A stretch of 54,109 nt of DNA from positions 1 through 54,109 of the IMG/VR virus record IMGVR_UViG_3300024343_000019. One strand, written 5' to 3'. This DNA is from a virus. Positions 52,732 through 54,109 of the stretch are shown piece after piece. The first letter of the stretch is position 1. Each line of letters begins with the position of its first letter. The position numbers were made by a program, and so were the translations under genes. The notes under the pieces are model-generated. The model had not been told where the DNA came from and did no database searches. It saw nothing but the letters and a program-made list of their open reading frames with translations.

Positions 52732-53670
52732 ATGGCGTACAGAGTAAACAGTTTTAATCAAGACACCGCACTGCTAGTTCAAGATGCTACCCTAAACAAA
52801 GAAAGTCATCTGACACTGGTTGGTAAAAACTGGTATGGCTATGGTGAAATCATGGCTGAAAATTTGTATCATATAACAGAGAACTTCGCAAAAGAATCAA
52901 ATCCAGATTCAGCTAAATCTATCCGTGGACAAATTTACTATAATACCGCAGAAGAAAAATTTTATTATTTTGATAAAAAACCAACAGATGGCGGCCAGTG
53001 GCGAGATATGAGACTCGGATCAGTTATTCCTCTAACTATTAAAGACACTGGTAATAACGACCACTATGTAACAATTATTGCTGACGACAATAATAATATT
53101 ATTTCTCTTGCATCTAACGACTCTTTTGATATTAGAAGTGATCAGGACAGTTTACCATACGATGTCTATACTACATTTTTTAATGTGTCATCATCTACGT
53201 CTCCAATCGGTCGCGGAATTAATTTAAATCCTACCGCAGATTATAAATTCCATGGTACTGCAACAAGCGCACAGTATGCTGACCTTGCAGAATATTATAG
53301 CAGCGATGCAGAGTATGAGCCAGGCACAGTACTAAAGATTGGTGGCGAAGCAGAAGTAACACAGACAACAACAGCATTTTGCCCAGATGTATTTGGCGTA
53401 GTATCAACAGATCCTGCATATTTGATGAACAGTAATTTAGGCGGAACACGTGTAGCAGTTGCACTGGAAGGCCGCGTCCCTGTAAAAGTTATAGGGCAAG
53501 TAAAGAAAGGTCAACGTTTATTGTCAAGCGAAGAGCCTGGTGTAGCCAGAGCTCCAACAGATTATGAAATGCAAGAGTATATGGATTGGTATCGCATTGT
53601 TGGCCGCGCTCTAGAAGACAAAACAACAGAAGGTATCGGTTTGGTAGAAGCAGCAGTTGGGGTAAAGTAA
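52732..53670 (+). CDS. tail fibre-like protein with conserved C-terminal domain (312 aa)
   Basis: The C-terminal 120 residues (SAQYADLAEYYSSDAEYEPG, TVLKIGGEAEV, DVFGVVSTDPAYLMN, GGTRVAVALEGRVPVKVIGQ, VKKGQRLLSS) form the domain found at the end of many fibre and appendage proteins of aquatic T4-like phages. It is related in pattern to phage fibre assembly or self-cleaving peptidase domains. The N-terminal half (HLTLVGKNWYGYGEIMAENL, SIRGQIYYNTAEEKFYYFD) is a fibre-attachment region. Whether it cleaves itself is not visible from sequence. The start ATG lies 1 bp after the previous stop. Confidence 0.75.
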   Translation: MAYRVNSFNQDTALLVQDATLNKESHLTLVGKNWYGYGEIMAENLYHITENFAKESNPDSAKSIRGQIYYNTAEEKFYYFDKKPTDGGQWRDMRLGSVIPLTIKDTGNNDHYVTIIADDNNNIISLASNDSFDIRSDQDSLPYDVYTTFFNVSSSTSPIGRGINLNPTADYKFHGTATSAQYADLAEYYSSDAEYEPGTVLKIGGEAEVTQTTTAFCPDVFGVVSTDPAYLMNSNLGGTRVAVALEGRVPVKVIGQVKKGQRLLSSEEPGVARAPTDYEMQEYMDWYRIVGRALEDKTTEGIGLVEAAVGVK

Positions 53671-53673
53671 CCA

Positions 53674-54109
53674 ATGGCGAGTCCACCAATTTTAAGAGGT
53701 AACAAGATAACAGCCGCACAGTTCAATGAACTAGTTGCGCTTTATCACACCTATTGGTCGGATGATAATCCAGAATTAACTTTTGCCGCTTTGTTGGCAG
53801 ATCAGTCTGAAGATAATATAGATTCACACGCAACTGGTTGGGGACAACAGGCGGTTGAACCTACTGTATCAATAACACAGACAATTACATCAACACATAC
53901 AAACAGACTTATTAACCAAATCAACGCCGGGTTGTTCCACATTCACAGTGGTACAGATTTTGATCTAACCAGTCTAACAAAATATGCTCAAGGATCTGTT
54001 ATATATTATGAAGCATATAGAAGAATTACTGAAGCAACTGATTATATAGAAACACAGAAATTAAATATTGATACAAATGGGTATGGTAGTGAGCTTGTAA
54101 ATGATCTAG
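53674..54109 (+). CDS. putative structural protein, truncated by the window edge
   Basis: It is open from the ATG at 53674 to the last base (145 codons), 3 bp after the previous stop. The N-terminus GNKITAAQFNELVALYHTYW is helical and is followed by a Thr/Gln-rich stretch (SITQTITSTHTNRLINQINA) and a GLFHIHSGTDF segment. I do not recognise a family; the setting suggests another baseplate or fibre component. The end, and hence the length, is unknown. Confidence 0.6.
   Translation, partial: MASPPILRGNKITAAQFNELVALYHTYWSDDNPELTFAALLADQSEDNIDSHATGWGQQAVEPTVSITQTITSTHTNRLINQINAGLFHIHSGTDFDLTSLTKYAQGSVIYYEAYRRITEATDYIETQKLNIDTNGYGSELVNDL

Noticed and set aside
1-54109. CRISPR arrays, insertion sequences, integrase or attachment sites
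   Set aside because: No regularly spaced short direct repeats, transposase motifs, terminal inverted repeats or integrase genes were seen; the repeats present are inside fibre genes.

Overview
This window is the virion-structure core of a T4-like contractile-tailed phage (myovirus), most like the T4 relatives of marine and freshwater bacteria (the cyanophage / SAR11-phage side of the family). The evidence is the recognisable T4 set gp20, gp21, gp22, gp23, gp25, gp26, gp46, gp47, gp53, gp55, gp5 and gp6, a short gp23, and fibre and tail proteins of a style common in aquatic T4-like phages. The host cannot be read from the window; there are no photosynthesis genes or other host markers. The DNA is AT-rich and almost fully coding.

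Layout. (1) 1-9126, minus: six fibre or virion-appendage genes, led by a giant repeat-rich fibre that runs off the left edge. (2) 9187-10125, minus: no protein gene but a roughly 940-nt transcription unit with a near-consensus sigma70 promoter, an intrinsic terminator, many hairpins and an embedded tRNA-Arg(UCU)-like domain. This is a large structured RNA. (3) 10243-15971, minus: head genes, read in the order portal gp20, small basic protein, acidic core protein, protease gp21, scaffold gp22, capsid gp23. (4) 16015-23836, minus: three paralogous tape-measure-like proteins, two with different peptidoglycan-cleaving domains. (5) 23912-24972, plus: gp26 and a gp51-like ORF joined by an apparent -1 ribosomal frameshift site. 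(6) 24964-32109, minus: an unknown gene, an unexplained hairpin-rich stretch, a resolvase-like nuclease, two 2-oxoglutarate-oxygenase-like proteins, two small unknowns, the recombination nuclease gp46/gp47 and the late sigma factor gp55. (7) 32207-54109, plus: a nucleotidyltransferase, the tube cap, gp53, hub and gp5 spike, a lysozyme-like protein, an HNH endonuclease, gp25, gp6, a 3512-aa giant protein and fibre-like proteins to the right edge.

Regulation. A repeated octamer of the form (T/C/A)ATAAATA, usually followed by C, lies upstream of structural genes on both strands and matches the T4 late promoter that gp55 recognises. gp55 itself and the large RNA instead have sigma70-type promoters, so both are expected to be made before the late genes. 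The RNA therefore lies inside the late region but appears to be transcribed on a different schedule.

The items most worth follow-up are the large RNA with its internal tRNA-like domain, the gp26/gp51 frameshift site beside the tape-measure genes, the tape-measure family carrying two kinds of cell-wall hydrolase, and the second hairpin-rich non-coding stretch at 25625-26045.
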